Below, piece by piece: positions 6,215 to 13,058 of a stretch of 23,507 nt of DNA. The first letter of the stretch is position 1; each line of letters opens with the position of its first letter. The DNA is from a virus: the IMG/VR virus record IMGVR_UViG_3300032236_001949, positions 1 through 23,507 of that record, one strand, 5' to 3'. Both the position numbers and the translations under genes were made by a program. The notes under the pieces are model-generated. The model was not told the DNA's origin. It did not search any database and worked only from the letters and a program-made list of their open reading frames with translations.

Positions 6215-8054
6215 TTTTAGTGCGTTTTTAGATGCATTACAGGGTGATGAATTTTCTGAAACACCAGTAACAATTGAAGAGTTTGTTACCAGCAAGGACT
6301 ATTTAGGATTACCTCCTTTATCTCAATTACAATATCAATCTATTAAGGCATCAACACAAATTTACAAAAAAGAAACTCTTATTCGTTTATATGGCGAAGA
6401 AGAAGGAAATAAAATATTTAAGCAAACTTGCAACGAAGTTATTTTGCAATTGGGTAAAGGTTCTGGAAAAGACTATACTTCAACAATTGCTTGTGCATAT
6501 GTAGTGCATTTGCTGCTATGTTTATCTGATCCCGCCGTTTATTACGGAAAACCACCTGGAGATGCTATTGATATTATTAATATTGCTATTAACGCTGTCC
6601 AGGCAAACCGAGTATTTTTTAAAGGTTTTAATCAGCGTATTGAAAAATCCCCTTGGTTTCAAGGAAAATATATAGCTAAAGCTAATAGTATTGAATTTGA
6701 TAAAGAAATTACAGTTCACTCAGGTCACTCTCAAAGAGAATCCTGGGAAGGATATAACGTATTAATTGTTATTCTTGATGAGATTTCTGGATTTGATTTA
6801 GATTCCACATCTGGAAATGAACAAGCAAAAACTGCATCTGCAATTTACAAAATGTATCGTGCCTCAGTAAACTCTCGTTTTCCAGATTTTGGAAAACTTA
6901 TATTGCTTTCATTCCCACGTTTTAAAAACGACTATATTCAACAAAGATATGAAGAAGTTGTTGCTGAAAAAGAAGTTGTTATTAAAAGTCATAGATTCAA
7001 AGTAGATCCAGATCTTCCAGATGATACCGAGGGTAATGAATTTGAAATGGAATGGGAAGAGGATCATATTGTTTCTTACAAAATTCCAAGAGTTTTTGCA
7101 TTAAAACGTCCAACATGGGATGTAAATCCTACACGTAAAATTGAAGACTTTACAATTGATTTTTATACAGACCCACTTGATGCTTTATCACGTTTTGCAT
7201 GCATGCCACCAGATGCTGTAGATGCTTTTTTTAGGTCAAGAGATTTAATTGAAAAAGCTTTTTCAAATTATCGTCTTGGAGTTGATAAAGATGGAAGATT
7301 TGATGATAACTTTACACCAATAGAAAATGCAAATTATTTTATACACGTTGACCTTGCTCAAAAACATGACCATTGTGCAGTTGCTTTGTCACATGTTGAT
7401 GGCTGGGTGACAATGAAAATTGGTGAAAACTATAAAGAAGCAGCACCAAAAATTGTTGTAGACGCTGTTAGATTTTGGACACCAACTAAAGATAAATCTG
7501 TTGATTTTGAAGAGGTAAAAGATTATATAATTAGTTTGAAGCAAAAAGGTTTTAATTTAAAGATGGTTACATTTGACCGTTGGAATTCTCATGATCTAAT
7601 GCAACAATTAAAAGCTTATGGAATTAATTGCGATATACTTTCTGTTGCAAAAAAACATTATGAAGATATGTCTTTATGCATCACAGAAGAAAGAATTTTT
7701 GGCCCTAAAATTCAATTATTGATTGATGAATTGCTTCAATTACGTATTGTAAAAGACAAGGTAGATCACCCTAGAAAGGGCTCTAAGGACCTTTCAGATG
7801 CTGTGTGTGGTGCAATATACAATGCCACAGCTTTAACCCCAAGAGATTTAAATCAAGAAATAAGTCTTTATACATATGGAACAGTTTTTCAAACTGAAAT
7901 TGAAAAATTAAGAGAGCAATCTGACGCAAGACTTAAGTCTAACAATACAATTAAGCTTCCAGAATCAAGAGAGATGCCTGCAAATTTGCGGGATTTCATG
8001 GGTATTGATGAAGACGAAGATGTAATGCCTGTTGACAGCATGAGAATACTCTGA
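6207..8054 (+). CDS. Terminase large subunit (ATPase and nuclease)
   Basis: A 615-residue packaging motor. The N-terminal ATPase has a Walker A at residues 83-89 (GKGSGKD) and a Walker B ending in D191-E192 (VLIVILDEISGFD). The C-terminal RNase H-like nuclease shows D382 (YFIHVDLAQKHD), D457 (VTFDRWNSHD) and D528/D531 (SKDLSDAVCG). It pumps DNA into the prohead and cuts concatemers. Length and domain order are complete and no frameshift was seen. The long linker around residues 263-330 is acidic and typical of actinophage-type terminases (recall). Its last codons hold the -35 and part of the -10 of a promoter for the next gene. Confidence 0.95.
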   Translation: MTDFSAFLDALQGDEFSETPVTIEEFVTSKDYLGLPPLSQLQYQSIKASTQIYKKETLIRLYGEEEGNKIFKQTCNEVILQLGKGSGKDYTSTIACAYVVHLLLCLSDPAVYYGKPPGDAIDIINIAINAVQANRVFFKGFNQRIEKSPWFQGKYIAKANSIEFDKEITVHSGHSQRESWEGYNVLIVILDEISGFDLDSTSGNEQAKTASAIYKMYRASVNSRFPDFGKLILLSFPRFKNDYIQQRYEEVVAEKEVVIKSHRFKVDPDLPDDTEGNEFEMEWEEDHIVSYKIPRVFALKRPTWDVNPTRKIEDFTIDFYTDPLDALSRFACMPPDAVDAFFRSRDLIEKAFSNYRLGVDKDGRFDDNFTPIENANYFIHVDLAQKHDHCAVALSHVDGWVTMKIGENYKEAAPKIVVDAVRFWTPTKDKSVDFEEVKDYIISLKQKGFNLKMVTFDRWNSHDLMQQLKAYGINCDILSVAKKHYEDMSLCITEERIFGPKIQLLIDELLQLRIVKDKVDHPRKGSKDLSDAVCGAIYNATALTPRDLNQEISLYTYGTVFQTEIEKLREQSDARLKSNNTIKLPESREMPANLRDFMGIDEDEDVMPVDSMRIL

Positions 8055-8060
8055 TAGAAT
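8032..8060 (+). promoter_or_regulatory. Consensus promoter, leaderless start
   Basis: TTGACA at 8032-8037, a 17-base spacer and TAGAAT at 8055-8060. The predicted +1 is at or beside the ATG at 8067, and no Shine-Dalgarno lies between, so the transcript is probably leaderless. It overlaps the end of the large terminase gene. Confidence 0.82.
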
Positions 8061-8066
8061 ACAAGC

Positions 8067-8351
8067 ATGATAGCAAATGGAACAATGAGAACTATAGAGG
8101 ATGATCAAGATATTTATATATCTTTAACACAAATTTGTGAATATCTTACGCAATCTTCAGCAAATATGAAAAAAGAACTTGAAGATGTTCCCCCAAATGA
8201 TAAAAGATATGCTCAAGGTTTGCTTGATATGATGTTTACAATTGCTGATGAATTTATTGAGTTAGGTAAATTTGAAGCACAACGCAGACTAATCAACAAT
8301 CCGCAAGATCTTTTAGATATGATTGACAAGAAACCGTTTGGAAATATATAA
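8067..8351 (+). CDS. Small helical phage protein, unknown function
   Basis: A 94-residue acidic protein predicted to be mostly helical (ISLTQICEYLTQSSANMK, then LLDMMFTIADEFIELGKF). No family recognised. It lies directly after the large terminase, where many phages carry small genes before the portal, but here the accessory SGNH genes follow. A strong promoter puts the transcription start at its ATG, so it opens a new unit. Its base composition is core-like, unlike the very AT-rich genes after it. Confidence 0.72.
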   Translation: MIANGTMRTIEDDQDIYISLTQICEYLTQSSANMKKELEDVPPNDKRYAQGLLDMMFTIADEFIELGKFEAQRRLINNPQDLLDMIDKKPFGNI

Positions 8352-8352
8352 A

Positions 8353-8439
8353 ATGTTAATGATTCAATATTATTTTCATAAATTTATATTATTTTTTAAA
8401 TTTAATAAAAAAGAAAATAAAGACAGGTTTATATATTAA
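8353..8439 (+). CDS. Possible 28-aa peptide before SGNH genes
   Basis: A 28-codon frame (ATG 8353 to TAA 8437-8439) abuts the next ATG exactly (TAAATG). The peptide is aromatic and basic (MLMIQYYFHKFILFFKF). It may only be spacer between the core gene and the AT-rich block, because sequence this rich in A and T gives such frames easily. The exact junction with the next start makes translational coupling possible. Weakly supported. Confidence 0.3.
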   Translation: MLMIQYYFHKFILFFKFNKKENKDRFIY

Positions 8440-9423
8440 ATGTATGATCAAGAAATTTTTTTTAATGATGATTTTAATTGGCAAGAAGCTTTTTTTGGCA
8501 TAAAAAATAAAAAAATAAATAAAGATATTGAAACAAAATTGATATGGAAGCCAGAAAATGTAAAAGAAGTATATAACTTAAATTCTTTTGATTTTAGGTC
8601 AGACGAATTTGTTGAAAACAGAGATTTAATTTTTACTGGATGTTCTCACACTTTTGGTCAAGGAACATTAAATGATGGAATATGGGGAAATATTGTATCA
8701 AAAGAATTAAATCTAAAAAGTTATAATTTGGGGTCACCTGGGTCATCAACTCAAGATATTGTTTCAGTTTTATTTGATTATTTTAGAGAAATTGGAAATC
8801 CTAAAATAGTTTTATGTTTATTTCCAGATTTTATAAGAATGAATATGTGGTCAGATATTTCTGAATTTAAAAGTAAACATTTTTCTAAACAAGATAAAGG
8901 AAAAAGAAAATATAGTTTACTTCTTGATAATTATGAATATGCAAAAATTTCTAAAATACCACACGATGTTGAATTTATAACTCCAAGAGAATTAGCTTTT
9001 GCTTTATCATTACAATATATTAAAATGCTTGAAGCATATTGTAAAGCAAATAAAATTCTTCTTTTATGGGGAACTTGGGATCCAATTCAAGAAAATTATA
9101 TTGATAGAAATCGTTATAATTTAATTTTTGAAAACTTTATATATTTAGAAAACCAAAAATGGCATCAAAGAAAGCAAGATGGCCGAAAAGTTTTATATCA
9201 TGAAAATATGCAAGACAAATGTGATTTTCATGAAGGGGTGTCATGCAATATTTATACAAAATGCCATGAAGATCAAAGAAAAATTTATGGTAAAAATTTT
9301 GATTTAGCTATGGATTGCGGAGATGAAAATTTAATGAACGGTTTTGGACATTGGGGAGTTCACAAACATATACATATTGCTGAAAAATTTATTAAAATTT
9401 TAGAAAGACATTCAATAGTATGA
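8440..9423 (+). CDS. SGNH/GDSL-like hydrolase, copy A
   Basis: A 327-residue protein with an SGNH-hydrolase-like first block, FTGCSHTFGQG with the nucleophile candidate S69, and a block-II Gly in YNLGSPGSST. The C-terminus GHWGVHKHIHIAEKF (H304, H308) sits where the catalytic His is expected, but the usual Asp three residues before it is absent. The fold is therefore likely and esterase activity less sure. A central FPDFIRMNMWS follows the third core strand. SGNH proteins commonly acylate or deacylate glycans. It has a paralogue immediately downstream and a carbamoyltransferase after that. It is extremely AT-rich (hand count 11 of 60 G+C in 8881-8940). Confidence 0.72.
   Translation: MYDQEIFFNDDFNWQEAFFGIKNKKINKDIETKLIWKPENVKEVYNLNSFDFRSDEFVENRDLIFTGCSHTFGQGTLNDGIWGNIVSKELNLKSYNLGSPGSSTQDIVSVLFDYFREIGNPKIVLCLFPDFIRMNMWSDISEFKSKHFSKQDKGKRKYSLLLDNYEYAKISKIPHDVEFITPRELAFALSLQYIKMLEAYCKANKILLLWGTWDPIQENYIDRNRYNLIFENFIYLENQKWHQRKQDGRKVLYHENMQDKCDFHEGVSCNIYTKCHEDQRKIYGKNFDLAMDCGDENLMNGFGHWGVHKHIHIAEKFIKILERHSIV
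8671..8732 (+). repeat. 62-base identical repeat, copy 1 (with 9645-9706)
   Basis: Bases 8671-8732 in copy A are identical to 9645-9706 in copy B, including all third codon positions. A second identical block is 8591-8625 versus 9565-9599 (35 bases). Outside these blocks the genes differ at many codons, so this marks recent duplication followed by conversion, or repeated recombination through the conserved core. Confidence 0.9.
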
Positions 9424-10439
9424 ATAAGTATAAAAATGTAGCTGATAATCCATTTAACTGGGAAGAAGCAATTCTTAAAATTGAACCGAGCGGTTTTATA
9501 GATGAAACTGATATTTTTTGGAAAGAAGATAAAAATGAAAAAATTTATAAAATTAATTCTTTAAATTTTAGGTCAGACGAATTTGTTGAAAACAGAGATC
9601 TGGTTTTTTCTGGCTGCTCTTATACCTTTGGACAAGGTGTCGTTAATGATGGAATATGGGGAAATATTGTATCAAAAGAATTAAATCTAAAAAGTTATAA
9701 TTTGGGATTACCAGGAAAATCAGTTCAATCTATTGTTAATAATTTATTTAATTATTTTAAAATAATTGATCATCCAAAAATACTATTATGTTTATTTCCA
9801 GAATTTACAAGAATGGACATGTGGTCTGAAAGAGATCATATGGTTTCAAGAAAAAATTTTGAAGAAGCAAAAAGAGAATATAATAAATACACTTTAGTTC
9901 TTCAAGATAGAGAATATGAAAAAATTTCTAAGCAGCCTTACATTGCAGAAAAAATTATACCAATGGAATTACCATTTGCTCTTTCTATTCAATATATTAA
10001 ATTTTTAGAAATGTATTGTAAAGCAAAAGATATTAAATTTTTATGGGGAACTTGGAGTCAAACTGAAAGCTTATTCTTAAAAAGTAACAAAGAAACATTT
10101 TTGTTTAATAATTTTGTTGATTTGGAAAGTTATAAATGGCATCAAAGATATGAAGATAAAAGAAAAATTAGATATCATCAAGAAGGTTTGATTTCAAAAA
10201 ATCATACTGAAGACTATATGTATCATGACAAAGAATGTATAAATGCTACAGATTGTCATCAAGAATTAAAACATATTTATGGAAAAAATTTTGATCTCGC
10301 CATGGATACTGGAGAAAGCGATTATGATTTAAAAAATCATCATGGACATTGCGGTGTACATCAACATATTCATTATGCAGAACTTTTTGTTGAAGCTTTA
10401 AATAATTATGATGAAAGATTTAAGTCAAATGATCAATAA
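9420..10439 (+). CDS. SGNH/GDSL-like hydrolase, copy B
   Basis: A 339-residue paralogue of the preceding gene, overlapping it by 4 bases. The block-I Ser is S67 in SGCSYTFGQG, block II is YNLGLPGKS, and the His-rich end is GHCGVHQHIHYAELF. The two proteins align end to end; identity is highest at residues 49-98, where the DNA is also identical over 35 and 62 bases. The C-terminal region contains an extra stretch (residues about 251-270) and His/Cys residues (YHDKECINATDCHQE) that could bind metal. It probably acts as a pair with copy A, for example as a heterodimer or on two sites of one substrate. Substrate unknown. Confidence 0.72.
   Translation: MNKYKNVADNPFNWEEAILKIEPSGFIDETDIFWKEDKNEKIYKINSLNFRSDEFVENRDLVFSGCSYTFGQGVVNDGIWGNIVSKELNLKSYNLGLPGKSVQSIVNNLFNYFKIIDHPKILLCLFPEFTRMDMWSERDHMVSRKNFEEAKREYNKYTLVLQDREYEKISKQPYIAEKIIPMELPFALSIQYIKFLEMYCKAKDIKFLWGTWSQTESLFLKSNKETFLFNNFVDLESYKWHQRYEDKRKIRYHQEGLISKNHTEDYMYHDKECINATDCHQELKHIYGKNFDLAMDTGESDYDLKNHHGHCGVHQHIHYAELFVEALNNYDERFKSNDQ
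9645..9706 (+). repeat. 62-base identical repeat, copy 2
   Basis: The second copy of the 62-base block shared by the two SGNH genes. It encodes NDGIWGNIVSKELNLKSYNL in both. The direct orientation, 974 bases apart, would allow deletion by recombination to give a single chimeric gene. Confidence 0.9.
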
Positions 10440-11859
10440 AAATATTTTGGGTTATAACGAAACATCTCATGATGCTGCTATGGCATTAATTGATGATGAA
10501 AAAATCTTGTTTGCTGGTCATGCTGAAAGATATAGCAAGAAAAAAAACGATTGGTATAACAATAATGAAATATACCGTGACTTACTTAATTATGGTATTC
10601 CAGATGAGGCTGCTTATTATGAGAAACCCCGCCTAAAAAGATTAAGAATAAAATTGCGTGGTGGGGCAGCTGATTGGAAACCTGCTGACAAAGGAATAAA
10701 AGCAAAAGAATTTAAGCATCACTATTCTCATGCAGCAGCAGGATATTATACAAGCCCATTTGATGATGCTGTAATTGTAGTATTAGATGCTATTGGAGAA
10801 TTTAATACATCAACAGTTTGGACGGGAGTGGGAGATGATATTTCTTTAGTAGAAAAAAGAAACTACCCATTTAGCTTTGGACTATTCTATTCAGCTTTTA
10901 CACAATTAATTGGTCTTATGCCTAATCAAGAAGAGTATATTATGATGGGCATGGCTGCTTATGGAGATCCAATTAAATACTTTAATAAAGTTAATGATTA
11001 TTTTCCGCATATATTTAAGCAAAAATATAATTTTCATAAAGGAATAATTGATTGGGGCGATGTTGATGAAAATGATAAATTTGACATAGCAGCAGCAGTT
11101 CAAAAAGTTTATGAACGAAGGTTATACGATTTTATGTTGGAAGCCAAAAGAAAAACTGGTAAAACCAATCTTGTATTTATGGGTGGGTGTGCATTAAATT
11201 CTTCTGCTAATACTTTGTTATGGGACATATTCGATGATGTTTGGATTATGCCTAATCCAGGAGATGCAGGATCAAGCTTAGGTGCTGCACTTGCTATGCG
11301 TGGTAAACATATAAAATGGGAAGGGCCATACCTTGGTTACGATTTAGGTAATGAATATCCTGTAAAAAAGATTATTAAATCTTTAATTGATAATAAAATT
11401 GCTCCAGTGGCAGCGGGACGTGCAGAGTTTGGACCAAGAGCATTAGGCAATAGAAGCATATTAGCAGATCCTAGAGATCCAAATATTAAAGATAAAGTTA
11501 ATCAAATTAAACAAAGAGAATTATTTAGACCATTTGCTCCAGTTGTTATGGAAGAATATGCACACGAATGGTTTTATATGCCATCAAATGCTACCAGCCC
11601 TTATATGCAATATACCTTTATGTGTTTAAAGCCAGAAATTATTCCATCTGTTGTTCATAAAGATGGAACTTCAAGAGTTCAAACAGTTAATGCTGAACAA
11701 CATCCAGGACTTTATGCTGTATTATCTGAATGGTATAAATTAACTGGTGTTCCAATATTGTTAAATACTAGTTTAAACATAAAGGGTCAACCACTTTTAA
11801 ATGATTGGAAAGACATTGAAGAATGGAATAAATTTTATAATAATACAATAATCACTTGA
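10429..11859 (+). CDS. Carbamoyltransferase (NodU/CmcH/TobZ family)
   Basis: A 476-residue O-carbamoyltransferase. The Kae1-like N-terminal domain shows NETSHDAAMAL (H14), AERYSKKK (E33), HHYSHAAAGYYTSPF (H97/H98/H101) and a conserved Asp (VVLDAIGEF). The C-terminal domain has EFGPRALGNRSIL at 333-345 and LLNTSLNIKGQPL. The family uses carbamoyl phosphate and ATP to carbamoylate hydroxyls of sugars, antibiotics or, in some phages, hydroxymethylcytosine. ATG 10429 is preferred (11-base overlap, and the protein then starts at the family's usual MxxxILG); ATG 10408 is the alternative. The final segment after GQPLLND is unlike the usual family end and short, but the catalytic parts are present. 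Confidence 0.93.
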   Translation: MINKNILGYNETSHDAAMALIDDEKILFAGHAERYSKKKNDWYNNNEIYRDLLNYGIPDEAAYYEKPRLKRLRIKLRGGAADWKPADKGIKAKEFKHHYSHAAAGYYTSPFDDAVIVVLDAIGEFNTSTVWTGVGDDISLVEKRNYPFSFGLFYSAFTQLIGLMPNQEEYIMMGMAAYGDPIKYFNKVNDYFPHIFKQKYNFHKGIIDWGDVDENDKFDIAAAVQKVYERRLYDFMLEAKRKTGKTNLVFMGGCALNSSANTLLWDIFDDVWIMPNPGDAGSSLGAALAMRGKHIKWEGPYLGYDLGNEYPVKKIIKSLIDNKIAPVAAGRAEFGPRALGNRSILADPRDPNIKDKVNQIKQRELFRPFAPVVMEEYAHEWFYMPSNATSPYMQYTFMCLKPEIIPSVVHKDGTSRVQTVNAEQHPGLYAVLSEWYKLTGVPILLNTSLNIKGQPLLNDWKDIEEWNKFYNNTIIT

Positions 11860-11885
11860 CACATTAGCCTTTAATAGGGTATACT
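11856..11885 (+). promoter_or_regulatory. Promoter of the tRNA cluster
   Basis: TTGACA at 11856-11861 overlaps the carbamoyltransferase stop codon. An 18-base spacer leads to TATACT at 11880-11885. The expected +1, about 11892, is some 12 bases upstream of tRNA-Asn. It is the only clear promoter seen before the tRNA array. Confidence 0.82.
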
Positions 11886-11903
11886 TTGAAACAACAAAGA
11901 AAA

Positions 11904-11976
11904 TGGGGTGTAGCTCAGACGGCAGAGCGTTCGACTGTTAATCGAAATGTCACAGGTTCGATCCCTGTCACCCCAG
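11904..11976 (+). tRNA. tRNA-Asn (GTT)
   Basis: Acceptor TGGGGTG pairs with CACCCCA. The anticodon stem TTCGA/TCGAA holds loop CTGTTAA, anticodon GTT. The T-arm is ACAGG-TTCGATC-CCTGT. The discriminator is G and CCA is not encoded. It is separated from the main array by the small zinc-protein gene at 12012. Confidence 0.96.
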
Positions 11977-12011
11977 CAAGTTATTAGCCCACTACAACTA
12001 GGAGTATAATT

Positions 12012-12257
12012 ATGAATATGATGGCAGAAAAAACAGAAGAAAAGACAATTGAAAAAGAATATATACTTAAAGCTGTTGATCGTTGCGATTCATGTTCCGC
12101 AGAAGCGTTAGTACTTGTTAAAGGTGTTGGCGGGGAATTAATGTTTTGTGGTCATCATTATGCTAAGAACGAAAAAGCTCTTGAAAAATTTGCGTATGAA
12201 GTAATTGACGAAAGAGAAAAAATTATACAGAATAAACTTATAGGATCTTCAAATTAA
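12012..12257 (+). CDS. Actinobacterial small zinc protein (DUF7455-like)
   Basis: An 81-residue protein. After an acidic N-terminus it reads LKAVDRCDSCSAEALVLV, then GGELMFCGHHYAKNEKAL. The ligands C25, C28, C46, H48/H49 form a zinc site. I recall this D-R-C-D-x-C-x-A...GGEL-x-F-C-x-HH pattern as a small family (DUF7455) nearly confined to Actinobacteria and their phages, so it is good host evidence; function unknown. A Shine-Dalgarno AGGAG lies at 12000-12004. It sits between tRNA-Asn and the rest of the tRNA array, so it is probably on the same transcript. Confidence 0.88.
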   Translation: MNMMAEKTEEKTIEKEYILKAVDRCDSCSAEALVLVKGVGGELMFCGHHYAKNEKALEKFAYEVIDEREKIIQNKLIGSSN

Positions 12258-12262
12258 AACTT

Positions 12263-12337
12263 GGGGATATAGCTTAATCTGGTTAAAGCATTTGTCTTAT
12301 ACGCAAACGACTCTTGGTTCAAATCCAAGTATCCCTA
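12263..12337 (+). tRNA. tRNA-Ile (TAT)
   Basis: Acceptor GGGGATA/TATCCCT, D-stem GCTT/AAGC, anticodon stem TTTGT/GCAAA with loop CTTATAC, T-arm CTTGG-TTCAAAT-CCAAG, discriminator A. The anticodon is TAT, reading AUA. Most bacteria read AUA with a CAU tRNA modified to lysidine, so a UAU tRNA is unusual. AUA is a common codon in this AT-rich phage. Confidence 0.93.
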
Positions 12338-12338
12338 C

Positions 12339-12415
12339 GGAGCAGTAGCTTAGTTGGTCAAAGCCCCGAACTCATAATTCGGTAATCGTCAGTTCAAGTC
12401 TGACCTGCTCCACCA
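12339..12415 (+). tRNA. tRNA-Met (CAT), elongator type
   Basis: Acceptor GGAGCAG/CTGCTCC, anticodon stem CCGAA/TTCGG with loop CTCATAA, T-arm GTCAG-TTCAAGT-CTGAC. A is the discriminator and CCA is encoded at 12413-12415. The paired first base and lack of three G-C pairs in the anticodon stem exclude an initiator. It could in principle be a lysidine-type Ile tRNA, but the neighbouring tRNA-Ile(TAT) makes Met more likely. Confidence 0.88.
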
Positions 12416-12416
12416 A

Positions 12417-12490
12417 GGTCACGTAGTTCAGTTGGTTAGAACGCCACCCTGTCACGGTGGAGGTCGAGGGTTCGAGTCCCTTCGTGATCG
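12417..12490 (+). tRNA. tRNA-Asp (GTC)
   Basis: Acceptor GGTCACG/CGTGATC, anticodon stem CCACC/GGTGG with loop CTGTCAC, T-arm GAGGG-TTCGAGT-CCCTT, discriminator G, no encoded CCA. It starts one base after the CCA end of the preceding tRNA. Confidence 0.96.
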
Positions 12491-12570
12491 CAATGCAATG
12501 GGTTCTCTAAGTTGAAGCGAATTGCAGGTTAGAAAAATATTGAGACTAGTTAATCTTTATTTTTCTACAT
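12491..12570 (+). ncRNA. Structured spacer between tRNA-Asp and tRNA-Glu
   Basis: Eighty bases without a gene. Two inverted repeats are visible: TGCAAT with ATTGCA around an arm of about 25 bases, then TAGAAAAATA with TATTTTTCTA (10 perfect pairs) around an 18-base loop. These could be processing elements of the tRNA precursor or a weak transcription pause. No tRNA or known RNA family recognised. Confidence 0.35.
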
Positions 12571-12642
12571 GGCCCCATCGTCTATGGGTTAGGATGCCAG
12601 GCTTTCATCTTGGCGAACAGGGTTCAAGTCCCTGTGGGGCTA
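12571..12642 (+). tRNA. tRNA-Glu (TTC)
   Basis: Acceptor GGCCCCA/TGGGGCT, three-pair D-stem of the Glu type, anticodon stem CCAGG/CTTGG with loop CTTTCAT, T-arm CAGGG-TTCAAGT-CCCTG, discriminator A. Confidence 0.95.
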
Positions 12643-12652
12643 CAGTGTAGTG

Positions 12653-12819
12653 ACTGACACTCGGTTATATCAATCGTGAATAAGATATGTAGGGGAGCCC
12701 CGAAGTGGCGATGGCACTGAACTTTGCCTTTAGAGAACGTAGCGGGTCTCATAGTTGCTGTTACTCGCAGGTGGTAGAGAGAAGAGTCAGTAAGGGGGAT
12801 CTAGTCAATCCCTGCTTAC
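12653..12819 (+). ncRNA. Possible structured RNA between tRNA-Glu and tRNA-Gly
   Basis: About 180 bases separate two tRNAs here with no credible gene. A long-range stem pairs ACTGA-CA-CTC (653-662 of 12 kb) with GAGTCAGT (12784-12791). Inside lie AGTG/CACT and GAGA/TCTC hairpins. Overlapping its 3' edge is a strong hairpin, GTAAG-GGGAT with ATCCC-CTTAC (12790-12819), which has no U-tract and so is not a terminator. The stretch is much richer in G+C than the coding regions, as structured RNAs in AT-rich genomes usually are. No tRNA T-arm is present and I recognise no known family. Confidence 0.4.
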
Positions 12820-12821
12820 AT

Positions 12822-12892
12822 GCGGATGTTGCATATTGGTAGTGCCTCTGCCTTCCAAGCAGAAGGGGTGAGTTCGATTCTCATCATCCGCT
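12822..12892 (+). tRNA. tRNA-Gly (TCC)
   Basis: Acceptor GCGGATG/CATCCGC, anticodon stem TCTGC/GCAGA with loop CTTCCAA, T-arm GTGAG-TTCGATT-CTCAT, discriminator T as usual for Gly. Confidence 0.95.
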
Positions 12893-12896
12893 CAAA

Positions 12897-12982
12897 GGAA
12901 GATTGGCAGAGTGGCCGAATGTAGCGGTTTGCTAAATCGTAGATCGAAAGATCCACAGGTTCGAATCCTGTATCTTCCGCCA
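12897..12982 (+). tRNA. tRNA-Ser (GCT)
   Basis: Acceptor GGAAGAT/ATCTTCC and a long variable arm GATC-GAAA-GATC mark a class II tRNA. The anticodon loop TTGCTAA gives GCT. T-arm ACAGG-TTCGAAT-CCTGT, discriminator G, CCA encoded at 12980-12982. Confidence 0.95.
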
Positions 12983-12983
12983 G

Positions 12984-13054
12984 TTCCAGATCGTCTAACG
13001 GTAGGACATCACCCTTTGGAGGTGATTATCTTGGTTCGAATCCAGGTCTGGAAG
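12984..13054 (+). tRNA. tRNA-Gln (TTG)
   Basis: Acceptor TTCCAGA/TCTGGAA begins with the U1-A72 pair typical of Gln. Anticodon stem TCACC/GGTGA with loop CTTTGGA, anticodon TTG. T-arm CTTGG-TTCGAAT-CCAGG, discriminator G. Confidence 0.93.
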
Positions 13055-13058
13055 CAAA

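Noticed and set aside
8591-9706. Diversity-generating retroelement template/variable repeat pair
   Set aside because: The repeated blocks are identical rather than differing at adenines, and no reverse transcriptase is present in the window.
12790-12819. Intrinsic terminator inside the tRNA array
   Set aside because: The hairpin is strong but is followed directly by tRNA-Gly with no U-tract.
12643-12821. GOLLD-type giant phage RNA beside tRNAs
   Set aside because: GOLLD RNAs occur near phage tRNAs in lake samples, but are several times longer than this spacer and I see none of their motifs.
12711-12842. A 43-codon frame in the spacer before tRNA-Gly
   Set aside because: It lacks a Shine-Dalgarno and leaderless-type promoter, extends into tRNA-Gly, and the region looks like structured RNA.
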